Source: Macquaria australasica (Eukaryota > Chordata > Actinopteri > Centrarchiformes > Percichthyidae). Taken from it: DNA of 64,000 nucleotides. Under the pieces are notes generated by a model. It saw only the letters and a program-made list of their open reading frames with translations. It did not search any database and was not told where the DNA came from. Both the position numbers and the translations under genes were made by a program. Location: NCBI GenBank assembly GCA_005408345.1, contig SEMN01000489.1:186001-250000 (forward strand). The letters run 5' to 3'. Position 1 is the first letter of the stretch, and each line of letters opens with the position of its first letter. Below are positions 34,406-46,889 of this stretch, piece by piece.

Positions 34406-36423
34406 AGCAGCACGACATCCTGTCTGTCCTCAGTCCCTGCTCTTCTCAGCTCTCCAACAATGAAAAGCTACACTAATGGTCATCTGTGTTTGATTCTTTT
34501 TTTGACTGTAATCCTTCCTCTGCAGTTTCTTTTTCATCTGGAGCATCAGAACCTTTTCTTGGAGATTCTTAGATTTTTCCACCATACTCCTAGTTGCTGT
34601 AGCTACTCCGTCGCTACGGTTGCTCCAGAGCCATGTAGAGAGAACTATCTGATGTCTATGTGAATCATGTGACCAGCAAGCATTTTGAACTTCTGTTGAC
34701 GCGACTCTCTCTTTACATGACTCCGGTTTTACTGTTTACTGTGTGAACTCATCTGGCAATGGCTTGAATGTAATGGACATTCATTTATATGTAAAAGTCC
34801 TGCACTCCAGCTTTAACTGTAGGTGGGTCGAGATTATTTCACCTGGCAATGAGTCAACAGTTACTTTGCAAGGCAAACTCATGTGAACCTGCAGAAGCAC
34901 AGAAAAATCCAGGAGAGCCAGAGGACTCGCAAGTCTTGTGTTTTTTGCACTTGAATCACTGGAAATGAATGGGGCGAGTTTGACCATGTGAGAAGCTCAT
35001 TAATGTGTGTGTGTGTGTGTGTATTGATGTCAGTCTATGGCTCTGCATATATGTGACCATGAATACCCCTTTGTCAAAATGATGTAGTATCCCACGGGTG
35101 CCAAGTGTCTGCCCAATGTTTCAAAAGCCTGGTCAGAGGGCCTCCGAGCCTCATTAAGAGCCTGGCGGCCATTATTCTCTGGACACACATACACATCTAC
35201 CCATGTATGGATTCTAGTGTGAACTCAAACCTAAGACCAGTCCTAAACTATGATTGATCTTAATCTAATCAATATTTTATTATTAGCCTGTGTCTAAAGA
35301 CTGAATCGGCAGAAAAACAGGACGTAGGTTCAAGAACACCCACTGATCCAGGCAGCACCCAGCCAAGAGAGGCCTGGTCGGGGTGCCAGTGCCCAGGGCA
35401 TCACCAGGGAGGTGGCACCCAAACAACCCAGCACAAACACTGCATTTCTTCAGCAGCGAAGGATCCAGCTTAGCAACAGCTTTGTCTCTGTCCCGTTGGC
35501 CAAACTCAAGCAGCACAAACACACATGCACGAAGAACACACACACACATTATCCATACTCTCACTGCTTTTCATGTATAAAACATGCAGGGACACTAGGA
35601 GATGTCTTCACATCACTGAAGATCATCTGGGGATACCAGGAGGTGTTACATAACACCAGCTATAATAGAGCTGAATATGTGCTGCAGCAGGACTCAGAGA
35701 AAAACAGTCTCTAGCCATTGATTTTCCTTACCTCACTCCACTGTTCAGTGTAACGCTCCTGAACATTGTGCGGCGGTGTGGGAGTGTCACATACTAACCA
35801 GCAATCCCAGCTTGAAGACCGATAGAAGCCAAGCAATTACATGGCGATTAACGTCTTTGTACTCCCTCGTGGCAGAGTTGAACAGCTGATGTACAGTCAT
35901 CACGGAGCCGATCGATCAGTCTCTCTTCCATCTTCACAGTTGCTCAGTAAACAGTGGAATATTAAGGTAAACAGCTAATGCTACAATGCTACAGGTAAAC
36001 AAAGTTCTTCTTCACCTGGGCGTCTGCCGGTCTGATCGCCGGCGTGAAGTTGTTGCCAACTTGAGTGGAATATAAATCACAAGGTGTGATGATTATTAAT
36101 TATTGTCAGCCAGTCAGAGTATGCATCCACCCATTTTCTGCAACATATTAGTGTCCAGCTGAAAGGAGCACAGACATGGAGGATGGATACTTAACACATA
36201 AACTGAAGGCTCCGCCATCAGACTCAGCTCTGTTTTCACTGAGACAGTCCAGTGCCTTCATTACTGTAGAAGCCTTCCACTTCATCGTACCCTCACTTGA
36301 AAGAAGAAAACCTTGAGATGCTTGAACTCCTTCATTTAGGGCAGTTTTGTGGAAGGCATGTTGGTACCATTTAAGGCACATGACAGTAAATGACTTTTCA
36401 TGGTGTAGTTGATTAAAGAGAAT
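34406..36423. other. Non-coding, nothing recognised
   Basis: Includes a short TG array at 35005-35022 and a short CA run near 35540. No coding exon or classified repeat was found. Confidence 0.45.
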
Positions 36424-36935
36424 CAGTGGCTTCCTTGAACACAAGAAAAAAAACATTCAGCTCTAATCCGCTTCAACACACTGCTACTTGCCTACCATGC
36501 TGCGAATGGCTCAGGCCCATCCTACATCCAGGACCTGGTCAAACCATACACTCCAGCCAGTCCACTACACTCTGCTACTGCCAATCATCTTGCTACTCCC
36601 TCATTACAAGGGGGCCCAGCTACCAATCAACAAAATCACAACTGTTAGTGGTCCTGGCTTCACAATGGTGGAACGAGCTCCCCACTGACACCAGGAAAGC
36701 ACAAACTCTACACATCTTCTGTCACAGACCTGAAACTCATCTGTTCAGACTGAAAACTCATCTGTTCAGACTACAGCTTGGCCCATAAAATAAACCTCTT
36801 TTTCTATCTCTTATTGTTTCTAAATGTAGCACTTGAAGCAGTTCAGCATATTTGAAGTTGATGTACTTACATGATTCTTGTAATTTTTGTTGTTGTTGTA
36901 TATGAGTCACTTTGGATAAAAGCATCAGCTAAATA
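36424..36935 (+). mobile_element. LINE 3' fragment (L2-type tail)
   Basis: A broken + frame reads like the end of a LINE ORF2: 'YQSTKSQLLVV', 'QWWNELPTDTRKAQTL' and 'THLFRLQLG', with one short duplicated 'HLFRLKT' unit. The 3' end is 'cactttggataaaagcatc' then 'agctaaataaatgtaatgt' (about 36907-36944), the hallmark tail of fish L2-type elements and their SINE partners. Confidence 0.65.
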
Positions 36936-37173
36936 AATGTAATGTGTACATGTCTGTATGTGTGTTGTTGTGTATGTGTATACTGTATGTACTGTGTGCA
37001 CACTGTATGTGTCTATGTGTTCATCCCCAATCTGTTCCTTCCTTCCTTCCTTCTTTCCTTGTGACCTTGCTTCTTGTTGCCAAACTCTTTATAGTTCCCT
37101 GCTTTATGACTGCAGAATGGTGGATAAAAACTTCTTGTTTATTTTTGCAAGCAATATATTTTCTAATTTGTTG

Positions 37174-37174
<1 letters not shown>

Positions 37175-37257
<83 letters not shown>
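37175..37257 (+). repeat. (TG)41 microsatellite
   Basis: Uninterrupted TG array of about 82 bases. Confidence 0.97.
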
Positions 37258-37259
<2 letters not shown>

Positions 37260-37649
37260 CTTCTCAGGGGGTAAAATGCTTTGAGTCAAATCTACAGGGG
37301 ATTTGTTGGTTTTTATTGAACTTGTCTGGTAACTCTGCTGCTTTAAGGACCCAGGAAATTAAAGTGCTGTTATACAGGTAGAATTTCTGAGAGGAGCACT
37401 GTAGAGTTCAAAGACTTGGTCTGGAATCTAGAGTCTAAGGGATGATTTGCTACCACATGTTTTGAGTCAGATGAAAACACTGGATTTGAAATAAAAGAGG
37501 TACAAAAATGTGCAAAAGTAATTCCAAAAGTATTTGTTTTTTGTTCCTTTTCAGGCTTTGACCCCCACCCCCCTTAGTAGACCAGGGGCCCTGAGCAGCT
37601 ATGTAGTTTTTTATGGCTCTGGTCAGCAAAGAGTACAGTACTTTTGTTA
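37258..37649. other. Non-coding, nothing recognised
   Basis: No coding or repeat signature was identified between the TG array and the dispersed repeat that follows. Confidence 0.4.
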
Positions 37650-38040
37650 GGTGATGTGCTTAAAGGTAGAATGAGTAGGATTTTCCTGATAAACAATGTA
37701 TAGACTAAAATAATCCCTGTCAATCATTGATGATGACCCACAAGAAGTCTGTGGCATATCTGTGTCTGCAGAGACCCTCAGAGGCCCTCTGCCTGTATTT
37801 TCTTATTTTGCTGTGTTCGGGACATTTCTGGGTGTCAACCTTTGGGCAGTGGTTACATTTTGGAGAAGTGAATGTATGCATCTTTTAGAGACGGATGCGT
37901 TGACACCTTTTTCAATATCTAGAAAGCAAATTGAGCAGCTGAAGAGAATGATGTCGCCTGTCAGAGGGCTCAGTAGATTTATGACGGCACAGTCTGATAC
38001 CCACTGCAGGGCACAATGATAGGTCAAAACATCACTGAAC
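37650..38040 (+). repeat. Probable fish interspersed repeat, class unknown
   Basis: The block 'aggtagaatgagtaggattt' through 'tctgtgtctgcagagaccctc' to 'gttgacacctttttcaatat' has the look of a repeat common in spiny-rayed fishes. An 85-codon frame in it has no family motif and is not called a gene. Confidence 0.35.
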
Positions 38041-38046
38041 ATGAAT

Positions 38047-38073
38047 ATGCTCACCCAACTTTTGGGTGAGCAT
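38047..38073. repeat. Perfect 12-bp hairpin with 3-nt loop
   Basis: 'atgctcacccaa' and its exact complement are separated by 'ctt'. Unlike a terminator there is no poly-T run, and nothing coding lies next to it. Confidence 0.85.
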
Positions 38074-38477
38074 TGCTGTGTGTTGATAATTGGCATCCAT
38101 CATTTTGTTTGCACAGTCACTCCATCATTACAAAGAATTATTTCTTTACCTCTGAAGAGATCATTATTAGAGACCACAGCACATTTGTGAATATGCTAGA
38201 AATGTTATTAGTAATGGCTAATTTCCAATAAAATGACTATATAAATCGCAATAAATTCAAATTTACTTAGTAAAGCTACAGCCAATAAGGTAGAGCAGCC
38301 CTAAGTTACTAGCTTATTCTAAAATTTGCACCTCATCAGAAGTTTCTATGAAGGTGCAATGTGGCCAGCTGTCATGTGGGCAGAAAGGCAGATTTCTTAA
38401 AAGCCTTCATTTTGTTGTTGGATCAACAGAACAGAAAAAAGGTGTATCAGCCTGACATTAAACTCAGACACCCAGTG

Positions 38478-38479
<2 letters not shown>
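38074..38479. other. Non-coding, nothing recognised
   Basis: AT-leaning sequence leading into a TG array, with no coding or repeat signature. Confidence 0.4.
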
Positions 38480-38512
<33 letters not shown>

Positions 38513-38541
38513 TTTGTGTGTGTGTGTAGGTGTGCGTGGGT

Positions 38542-38616
<75 letters not shown>

Positions 38617-38620
38617 TGTG
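38480..38620 (+). repeat. Interrupted (TG)n microsatellite
   Basis: TG array (38481-38509), a degenerate 'ttgtttgtg...tgtgcgtggg' spacer, then a second TG array (38544-38615). Confidence 0.95.
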
Positions 38621-40974
38621 TACTGCAGAACTTTACTGAGCACTGCCTTGACCTCTGTACTTAGTAACTCCTTACGTTAAAGATGAAGGCCCTCTGCTGG
38701 ACACTGTTTTTGTCAAACCCTGGTTCTATGAGACCACACACACACACACACATTCACATAGGCACAGAGTGTGAGGGAGAGGATTAGTTAGAAGCAGAGA
38801 GTAAGCTTCTCCAAGACAACAGAAACACAATCTCCTCTGAATGAGCCTGAACCCAAGCAGAGCAATACAACACAGCGACCAAACAGACACAGCAATGGGG
38901 ATCATTTGATATCTGCAACATGCACACACAGCTGCTTCATTTATTGCCACTAAGAACTTTTATATTGTTGCTTAAATGGAAATGTAAAGGCTTGGCAGTC
39001 ACTGTATTTGAATGGATCATGAAAAAGCTGTGAATGCGCGTATTTGGATGGTGAATTCAGTTACTCCTCACTTTTAAAAGATAATTCCCGTTTATTACAA
39101 CATGGGTCTTATTTTTGTAGTTTTCACTAAAAATGAAGTAAATGTTTTGCCTCATCAGACTTTGTTGTAGTGACGTCACTGTTTTCCCAGATATCAGCAA
39201 TCACTTTGGTGAGTACAATGGATTCATAATTGATAGAAACCAGAATTTTCCTTGAACTCCTCCATGGTATTAAAAGAGTATGTCCTTTTAATTATGGTGA
39301 CTCTTGTTTTTCTTGTGTCATGGCCAGTCCAAAGTGTTAACTCTTGCACAAGAAATATCAAAACATAATGGGCAATTGCCATTAAAATGTATTGAGCACA
39401 TTCCTGATCTCCAGAGGATGATGAATTTCCAGTATGGACATTCAGTGAGCCACCCTCAGGCCAAAGTGTCAATTAAGATATGGTAGAATGTAATGAAATC
39501 TGCTTAACACGTTAAATCCAAATCTGGTCAGGAGGAGAGATGTGAAGGAGGGTTGACTGGCACGCCTTGACCCATTCAGATTGACCCCTGATGTGGGTTT
39601 GACCCACATCACTGTGTCAGCCTGAATGGGGAACCAGACTTTAGAAAAACCATAAATGCCTTTGAGCAAAGAGTGTGCACCATTATCCCCATTTGAACGA
39701 GGCAGGGTTTTCACCCCACCTTTCAATTTGCTGGTTCAGAACAGTTTTAAATTCTTTTGCCTTCAGCAGTGGCCGGACGATATGTTGTACGCACAATTTC
39801 AGTTCAAGCATACCCCAGTCTCTACCTGCAACTAGTTAGCAATGTACACACCGGCCCTGTCTGTGGAGTGAGACTGTGTTCATGTGACGGTTCAGAACTC
39901 ACTGGGACCTCAAGTTCTTTCTGTTACTTTCTTCCAGTCTCTCTCCTTTTTCTTCATGTGTCTGTACATTTATGAAGATTCCTTTCACTGTTTAAGTATT
40001 GTTGGGTGTAATGATCGTGGACGCTATCATGGTTTTATACTTTTACTTATTTTACTTCAGGTGTTCAGAATATCAACACAGTGCAGTAAATGTAATTTGT
40101 TTGTGTTACTAACATTGATCTGGCTGCTGTCCTTCCTTTATTCTCAGCTAAATTTATGACGCTTTGCTAAAATGCTGCTGCCATTATTCAGCCTGTGAAT
40201 GCTCAACAGACCACTATGCAGTCAACACTGATGGAAGCACACAAAGGCCTGGTTTGCTTTCAACACATTTTAGTTGAAGTTTCAGCTTTACACATAGGCC
40301 AACTGAGCTGCATGAGGTTTCCCTGTCCCCAGAGCACAAAATTACCCACTGAATCTGTTTTGTTGTGTGAGAGGCTTAATTAACATTCCCTGAGTGTTTA
40401 CAGTCAATTATTCAACACAGTGGCTTTCTGTGGGAGCTATTCATTACTTTAACGCTGTCACAGAGGGAACAAATCCTCTCTTTAAGGGAAAGGAATCCCC
40501 AGGGAAAGGATCTTTGCTCAAAAGGGAAAGTTATTTTAAAAGCCTTTAAGTTAAGAACTCTTCTGCATGATATCCACTAATCCTGAAAAATCATCTGAGC
40601 AAAAGCAGAAAGAGAAAGTGACTCTGTTTAGTGTCGTGGTTCAGTGCATCGCAGATGGTGACAATGTGCGCAGCCAAGCTGAGATGTGGGATGGAGTGTT
40701 GGGTTGTTTAGTATTTAAAGCCCAAGTAAATATACAGAAAGCATTCAAGCACCCTACACTGCAGAGTTTCCCACACTGTTGAGGATATACAACCGTCACT
40801 TACTTACTTACTTAGGTTTACATTTTGATAAGTGCATGCATGTTTCAGGGTTATTGTGCATATCCGCTGGTTTGGTATAAAACAAACCAACTGCTTCCCT
40901 GCCCACACACATGCATACGCTACATACAGACACTCACAGGGCATATACGGTATAGACACACAGAGGTATACTAG
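38621..40974. other. Non-coding; hairpin and enhancer-like stretch
   Basis: A nested inverted repeat lies at 39571-39630. At 40170-40470 the sequence is free of repeats and carries TAATTA, CATTCC and TGTTTAC words ('ggcttaattaacattccc' near 40373). No coding exon was recognised. Confidence 0.35.
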
Positions 40975-41818
40975 CTATCAGCTATCAAGCTCCTCTCCTG
41001 TGGAACCAGATCCCAGTTTGTGTATGGGAGGCGGACAACCTCCTCACATTTAAGAGTAGGCTTAAGACTTTCCTCTTTAATAAAGCTTATAGTAGGGCTG
41101 ACTCAGGTGACCCCTGAGCCCCCCCTTAGTTATGCTGCTATAGGCCTAGACTGCCGGGGGACTTCCTATGATGCACTGAGCCCCTTTCTCCTCCTCTTCC
41201 TCTCCATCTGTACGCCCTCATATCCCATCAATGCTTGTTATTAATTCAACTTCTTCCCGTAGTTGTGTGCTTTCTCTCCTCTCTCTCTCTCTCCCTCCCC
41301 TTCTGTTGCTTTCTGCAGGTGTTTCTGCCTCTGGAGCTGTGGAGTCTGGGTCTGTGGTTGCTGCCGCCTGCTGCCCCCATGCTCCTGCTCTGCACCCGCT
41401 GATGCTATTGCTGTTGTTGCTGTTATTAGTATTGCTATTATAGTGTTGCTCTTAGTGTTGTTTCTGTTGGTGTTAACATCAATGCCATTAACATATCTAT
41501 GCTGTATTGAGCTGCTGTATGTTCTCTTTCCTCCTGCTCTCTCTCTCCCGCTCCCCCCTTCCCCCTTCAACCCAACCGGTCGAGGCAGATGACCGCCCAC
41601 CTTGAGCCTGGTTCTGCTCGAGGTTTCTACCTGTTAAAAGGGAGTTTTTCCTTGCCACTGTCGCATAGTGCTTGCTCATGGTGGGAAGTGTTGGGTCTCT
41701 GTAAATATGAAGAGTCGGTCTAGACTTGCTCTATTCGAAAAAGTGCCCTGAGATAACTTTGTTATGATATGGCGCTATATAAATAAAACTGAATTGAACT
41801 GAATTGAAGGTATACACA
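40975..41818 (+). mobile_element. LINE 3' end, common teleost family
   Basis: Starts with the last codons of an ORF2-like frame ('LLTFKSRLKTFLFNKAY' can be read around 41040-41090 after a frameshift), followed by a pyrimidine-rich 3' UTR. The end has 'gcctggttctgctcgaggtttc', 'gggagtttttccttgccactg' and the tail 'ggcgctatataaataaaactg' with 'aattgaa' repeats to 41815. The same tail type is seen at 16950. Clade (RTE/Rex3-like or other) was not resolved. Confidence 0.65.
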
Positions 41819-42439
41819 CATTAAAACCCTCCCACCACTAAACAAGCATGTAGCTCTGCCGCTGCCAAGCAAACATGCAATTACACCTCGTTCTCAGATG
41901 CTCCTACTTCCTTTTTTACACAATCTCTCTTTTTTTCCTCTTCCTCTCAGTTCTTCTGTATGACCGCAGGTGGTGTCACATGTGGCTGAGGAGACGCCAT
42001 GAGGCAGGACGAACATTGGGACATTAACATTCCTTATGGTTTGCTTTGGTTACTGTGAAGGAGCTGCTTACAACTTAGTTAAAGTCTGGGGTGAAGAGTA
42101 ACAAGCAGAGGAAGGCTCTTACAACCAAGTCAATAAGTCACACAGGAACAATACGACATATTGAAGGCAGATCCAGGATTACATCCACTCATACACAATG
42201 TCTACACAGGTTGCGTAGTGCAAGCAGCCCGTCAGCAGCAGCCTCAGCCTTCCATCAGTGTCTACACAGGATGCGTTCAGGCACAGTACTGTGTGTAAAA
42301 TGGAAGAAAATAGACTTTTACATTTACATGTACAAATGAGGTACAATACGAGCGACAGTAGGTCAAGGAGAAGCCTGACACAAGTGTCATAAAGTGCATG
42401 AAGTACAATATATAAGTGCCTAACTTTTTTATTTTGTTT
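41819..42439. other. Non-coding, nothing recognised
   Basis: Contains two 'gtctacacagg(t/a)tgcgt' words at about 42199 and 42260, a short local duplication. The last 130 bases may be LINE 3' UTR (minus strand). Confidence 0.35.
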
Positions 42440-43375
42440 GATTTAGAAAGAGCTAGAGAAGGATTTAGAGATAGAGAGAGATCAAGAGCATATTAGGTGA
42501 GTAAGTACTCTTGGAACAGGTAGGTCTTCGATCGATTTTTTAAAGACAGAAAGAGATTCTGCTGACCGACTCGAGTGCAGTAACTCATTCCACCTCGTGG
42601 GACCTAATAGGAGAAGAGTTTGGATTGAGATTTCCTGCCTCACAGTGACAGTATGACCAGTCGTCATTCATTTGCAGATCGTAGTAAATTAGAATGCTCA
42701 TAAACCTGAGTAAAGGGACTATTGGCAGAGGTTTTTCTGTGCATGCTGTCAGCCCTGCCAGAAGGGCATTACAGAGAGATGACCAGTGCCTGTACAAGGA
42801 GTTGGGCGGGATACCCAGTCAGATAGGACCTGATCTTTCTGAGGTTATACAGTGCAAAGCGACATGACCAAGTGACAGATGCAACATGCTTAGTGAAGAT
42901 TAGCTGGTCATCAATCACAATGCCCAGATTTCATGTAGAGTGGATATTAATGTTGTGCTGAACAGAAGGACTGGCTGGGATGACCAGGAGTTCAGTTTTA
43001 GAGAGACTGAGTTGAAGGTGGCATTCTGGGTCGTCTGGCAGGAAGGACAGATAGAGCTGGGTATCATCAGCATAGCAGTGGTAAGCAAAACCATGTGAGT
43101 GGATAATCAGATCAAGGAAGATGGTGTATATTGATAAGAGAAGGGGATCAAGAACAGATCCATGCGGTATCCCAGTGGAAAGAAAGTGACAGCTTGGACT
43201 CTTCTCCCCCCCAAAGTGGCATCACTTTGAATGATCATTTTGTGAGGTAGGACTCAAACCAGAGTAGTGCTATACTAGAGATGCTTAGTTCGGATAGGGT
43301 TGACAGGAGGGTTTGGTGGTTCACCGTGTCAAAAGCTGCCAAAAGGTCCAAAGGTAGTCCAACACACAAACCTGA
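42440..43375 (-). mobile_element. L2-like LINE, 5'-truncated ORF2
   Basis: Minus-strand reading gives RT palm pieces ('AFDTVNHQTLLSTLSEL' near 43340; 'AYHCYADDTQLYLS'-like around 43070, with the catalytic box region disrupted by stops), then 'LGIVIDDQLIFTKHVASV' near 42900, 'NALLAGLTACTEKPL' at about 42760 and 'RWNELLHSSRSAESLSVFKK' at 42610. This order matches the last half of L2-clade ORF2. Many stops and indels. Confidence 0.75.
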
Positions 43376-43529
43376 CCACTGTACTCAGAATGGGCTGTTA
43401 CAACTAACAGAAACATACTGTACATTTAACTAATGTATTTTCATACAAAATTAGTTCACATGTACACTTTAAAGCATGTGCAATATCAGTGATGAGAAAT
43501 GATGAGAGATAAGTATTTCACTCTTGGCC

Positions 43530-43740
43530 AAATTTAGTCTGGCCAAAATGAACGAACTATTTTTCTACTGATTCTTTTGCGAGTTCGTTACATACATTCT
43601 AAAGTCCGACACTGACAAAGGCAGAGCCTCTTCCCACCTACTTGGCTTTTATATGTTACCAAACTAACTGTCAGCCACATAAATGGAAGAATCACAGCCT
43701 TAAAAAACATTACAAACTCAATCAGAACTCAATCATGTCT
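43530..43740 (-). repeat. Dispersed repeat, copy B (inverted relative to 13840-14110)
   Basis: Contains 'cctacttggcttttatatg' followed by 'ttaccaaactaactgtcag', the complement of copy A, with scattered substitutions. Confidence 0.6.
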
Positions 43741-45638
43741 GACAAAGTTTAACTTGCTTTAATCAGTGCAGGTGGTGACTGACTGATACTTGTTTTCTCC
43801 TCGGAGCTGTACGCGCTCGCGGCTGAGACTGTTCAGTACTACAGACCCGTATACTTGACTTTACCTGACTCGACTGCTGTTCTCGTAGACACTCACTGCC
43901 CTCCACAGGGGGGGCTTGCCAGATTTGTTCATGTATCAGAGTCAGACAGTTGAATCAGTGCTTGTTAGCCTGTTAGCCTGTTGATATTATTCCTGGCAGC
44001 ACTCTTGTGGCCTGAAAGGTACGCAACAGCAGATACTTGCAAACTCAAAATACTCTTTAAATGTAGAGGTCCAGACCTAGGTATACCGAGGCAATATAAC
44101 AATCGAACCTCCCAGCATTAGCAAAATGACTAGAAGCTAGCAGTCCCTTGCTAAGGCATTCCCCATGTTACAAACGCTCTGCTACTGCCCCCCAATGGCC
44201 TGGACAAGATTCTACACCGATTCATTTAAAATGGACAAACAGATACTAATCCAATCAAAATAAGATAAATACACAATAAGAAATGTGACTACATTCTGTG
44301 TGGGTCACACAACCCAAAAACTGTCGTCACATTTTGTTTCAAATATTGTTAAATTCTGAACGTTGCATATAAGTATGTGACATCGCCTTTATCCAACTGA
44401 GCCCTGCCCACTTCATTACATTTCTTTTCTTCACACTGCTGGAACAGAGAAAAGCAAAAACAGAAATATGTCAAGAAAAAAACAAAACTTTGGCATAAAG
44501 TCATGTAGGACCCCAACTGCTAACAGTGAGAAGCTGATTGAGAAATTTGAGGTTAACTAGGTTAAAGTTTTTCAGAATAAAATAATCGCATTTGGAGAAA
44601 CAAGAGTATCTCAGACTGGACAACATGAAGGTGATGAGTGAAGTTGAGAGAAGTTGTCTTGCTGCCATTACATCTCTCCCACTGAAATAGAAATCATAAG
44701 CCAAAAAAGGGAAAAGCAATTCAAAATGCACTCTAAACCAAACCTGCTTTCATCCACAGAGGAAGACGTGTATCCTAAAACTCCACCAAACTGAGTCAAA
44801 TCAGCAGCACTACATTAACTCTATGGTTTACAATTGTTGAGAAAGATGTGATTTAACAATCCAATGATGTCTCTTTTTTTCAGGTCCAGTGCTCCTTGCT
44901 ACACCTCTACTTCGGTTTTAACAATCCTGTTAGATCAGTACTAACGAGAAGAGAGGAAGGGAGGGGCTAACATCAGATTATTTACACACAGCTGAAACCA
45001 GATACTTGCCAAATGAGATCAGCAATAATATGCAATCACTTTATACTATTAGTGCTGAGCCCCAAAGTAGGTCCCAATGTGACATTCTCAGTGGTATTTG
45101 CTGCTCTAATTGGATTAACACCTCAACACATATGCTGCCAATTAACAGGGAGCTAAATTGGGGGCAATTACTTCAATTCACTTAAAAATAGAAACATTAA
45201 TGGTGTGAAACAAAACTGTGATTCCTTTAACTAGTCCCCATGAAGTTCTTGCTTCATTTATTGATGCAGATTTAGCCACATTACACGTGTATTGCGAGTT
45301 TGGGATGTGATTGCCAAACCTGTAAATCCCAATTTATTTGCCTCAGTCTTCTAATCATCGCTGCAGAGAATGGAACATTTGTGCAACAAAAATAAATTGA
45401 ATGCTGTACTGAGATGTTTAAGTGTTACCTCACAGTTTTCACACGAATGAATGTTACTTTACTTTGTCACTTTATCACTGAATGTTATAATGTAATTGTG
45501 ATTCATTCCAGTATCTGCAAGCTATTCCACTATAGCTGTTCTAAAAATCCAGTAATACAAAAATCTTTTCTGAGAAACTCTCTGGTACTCAGGAAATTAT
45601 GTTTCTAGTTTACATACAAAGTTCATATTTTAGTGTGA
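43741..45638. other. Non-coding; enhancer-like stretch at 44980-45400
   Basis: The segment 44980-45400 has no repeat signature and is dense in ATTA/TAAT words, including 'gctctaattggattaac' near 45104 and 'gccaattaacagg' near 45136. The rest shows no gene. Confidence 0.35.
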
Positions 45639-45951
45639 AGGTGTGTTCAGACTAAATACAAAGTGAACTTTAGAGGCAGGGCAATTGCATATAAAGTCAA
45701 TGCAAAGACACGAGTGGACACCAATTCAACCTCGATGGACATGTCCATGCAATCAGTCAGTGACTGAGCTGTAACAAAAACACAGCATGTGCACATTGCA
45801 CACACGTGGTCTGTTTCTATACTGCTACAGCTAACATCTGTGCAGTCGGTATATATAGTGGCCAATAAAGCCAGACTGCTCAAACAGTTCAGCAGTCGAA
45901 TTTGTTCAAATTAAGCAAAAATTTGTTTCACATTGAGTCTGACCACACTTT
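45639..45951. mobile_element. Candidate MITE with 'gtgtg(t/g)tcagact' ends
   Basis: The left end 'aggtgtgttcagact' and the complement of the right end 'aagtgtggtcagact' form an imperfect terminal inverted repeat continuing into 'aaagtgaa' and 'atgtgaaa'. About 313 bp, no coding sequence. Target duplication unclear. Confidence 0.5.
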
Positions 45952-46189
45952 AAGGATTGCACCAGAAAAAAAAGCTCATACAATGACATAAATGGATAGA
46001 TTCATTTTGGTGATCATAACTGTTGTTATATGTTTTAGTAAGTTTAGTTTGACACCATGAGAGGGAGGACCCCAGGTCAGACATATCAGCAAAATGTCAA
46101 GGATAACACATTAAAGTCCGAGACTTGTTATGTGGTGTATACCAATGAAAATGTTGGCCTGATGAAACATCAAGGACCCTGTACAAGAG

Positions 46190-46345
46190 AAACAGACAAC
46201 ATCAGGTGTCTGTGAACACAAGTCCAAAACTAGTCCCAGCATCCACTGGGAAGAGGTCAAAGGTCATCAAGCAAGAAGTCAGTGGACGACCGGAGAAAGT
46301 TCAAGGAGGACGTTCACATCTGACACCAGAGACAGGGGTGTAAGT
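46190..46345 (+). repeat. Dispersed repeat, copy B (see 17930-18065)
   Basis: Same-order match to copy A through 'tcccagcatccactgggaa', 'gtcagtgga' and 'gacaccagaga'. Confidence 0.6.
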
Positions 46346-46530
46346 AAAAAATACAGCAGTGGCTGCTTAGCATACTGTAGGCTCAACAAGGCTTTACCAC
46401 AACAAGGATTAACAGTTCAGGACTGAAACAACTTCATTTGCACAAACAGCTTGATTATCTCTCTGTTTCCTCACAGTCCTCTGCGTGTTAACAAAGTACC
46501 AAGTGAGGCAGAGAGCAACCTGCTCCCCCT

Positions 46531-46532
<2 letters not shown>

Positions 46533-46568
<36 letters not shown>
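46533..46568 (+). repeat. (CA)18 microsatellite
   Basis: Uninterrupted CA repeat. Confidence 0.95.
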
Positions 46569-46569
<1 letters not shown>

Positions 46570-46854
46570 CAGTGAACAGACCCTCCCTTATCCACTCGAC
46601 AAATGTTAGTCCAGAGACAATCGGAGTATTTATAGCCTCAATAATTCAATCTGCTTTATTAGAAGTCACAATTCTGCTGAAGAGGCCTTTCACGGGGCCA
46701 CAGAAGAAGAGTCCATTGTTGAATTCTTCTTGATCCGAGGCCCTGCAGCAGCTTCCACTATTCCATCATGCTTCAGCCGTGTTAGTCTGGCTGTAAAAGT
46801 CCATCGCAATGAAATCCAGTAATTAACTCACAAAGGGTATCGTCTCCTGGGGTT

Positions 46855-46889
46855 AGAGAGAGAGAGAGAGAGAGTGTGTGTGTGTGTGT
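46855..46889 (+). repeat. (AG)10(TG)7 compound microsatellite
   Basis: Purine AG run directly joined to a TG run. Confidence 0.93.

Noticed and set aside
37762..38019. 85-codon frame starting MSAETLRG
   Set aside because: It lies in a probable interspersed repeat and has no domain, splice context or family match.
36958..38680. Frames rich in CV or TH dipeptides
   Set aside because: They are translations of TG/CA microsatellites.
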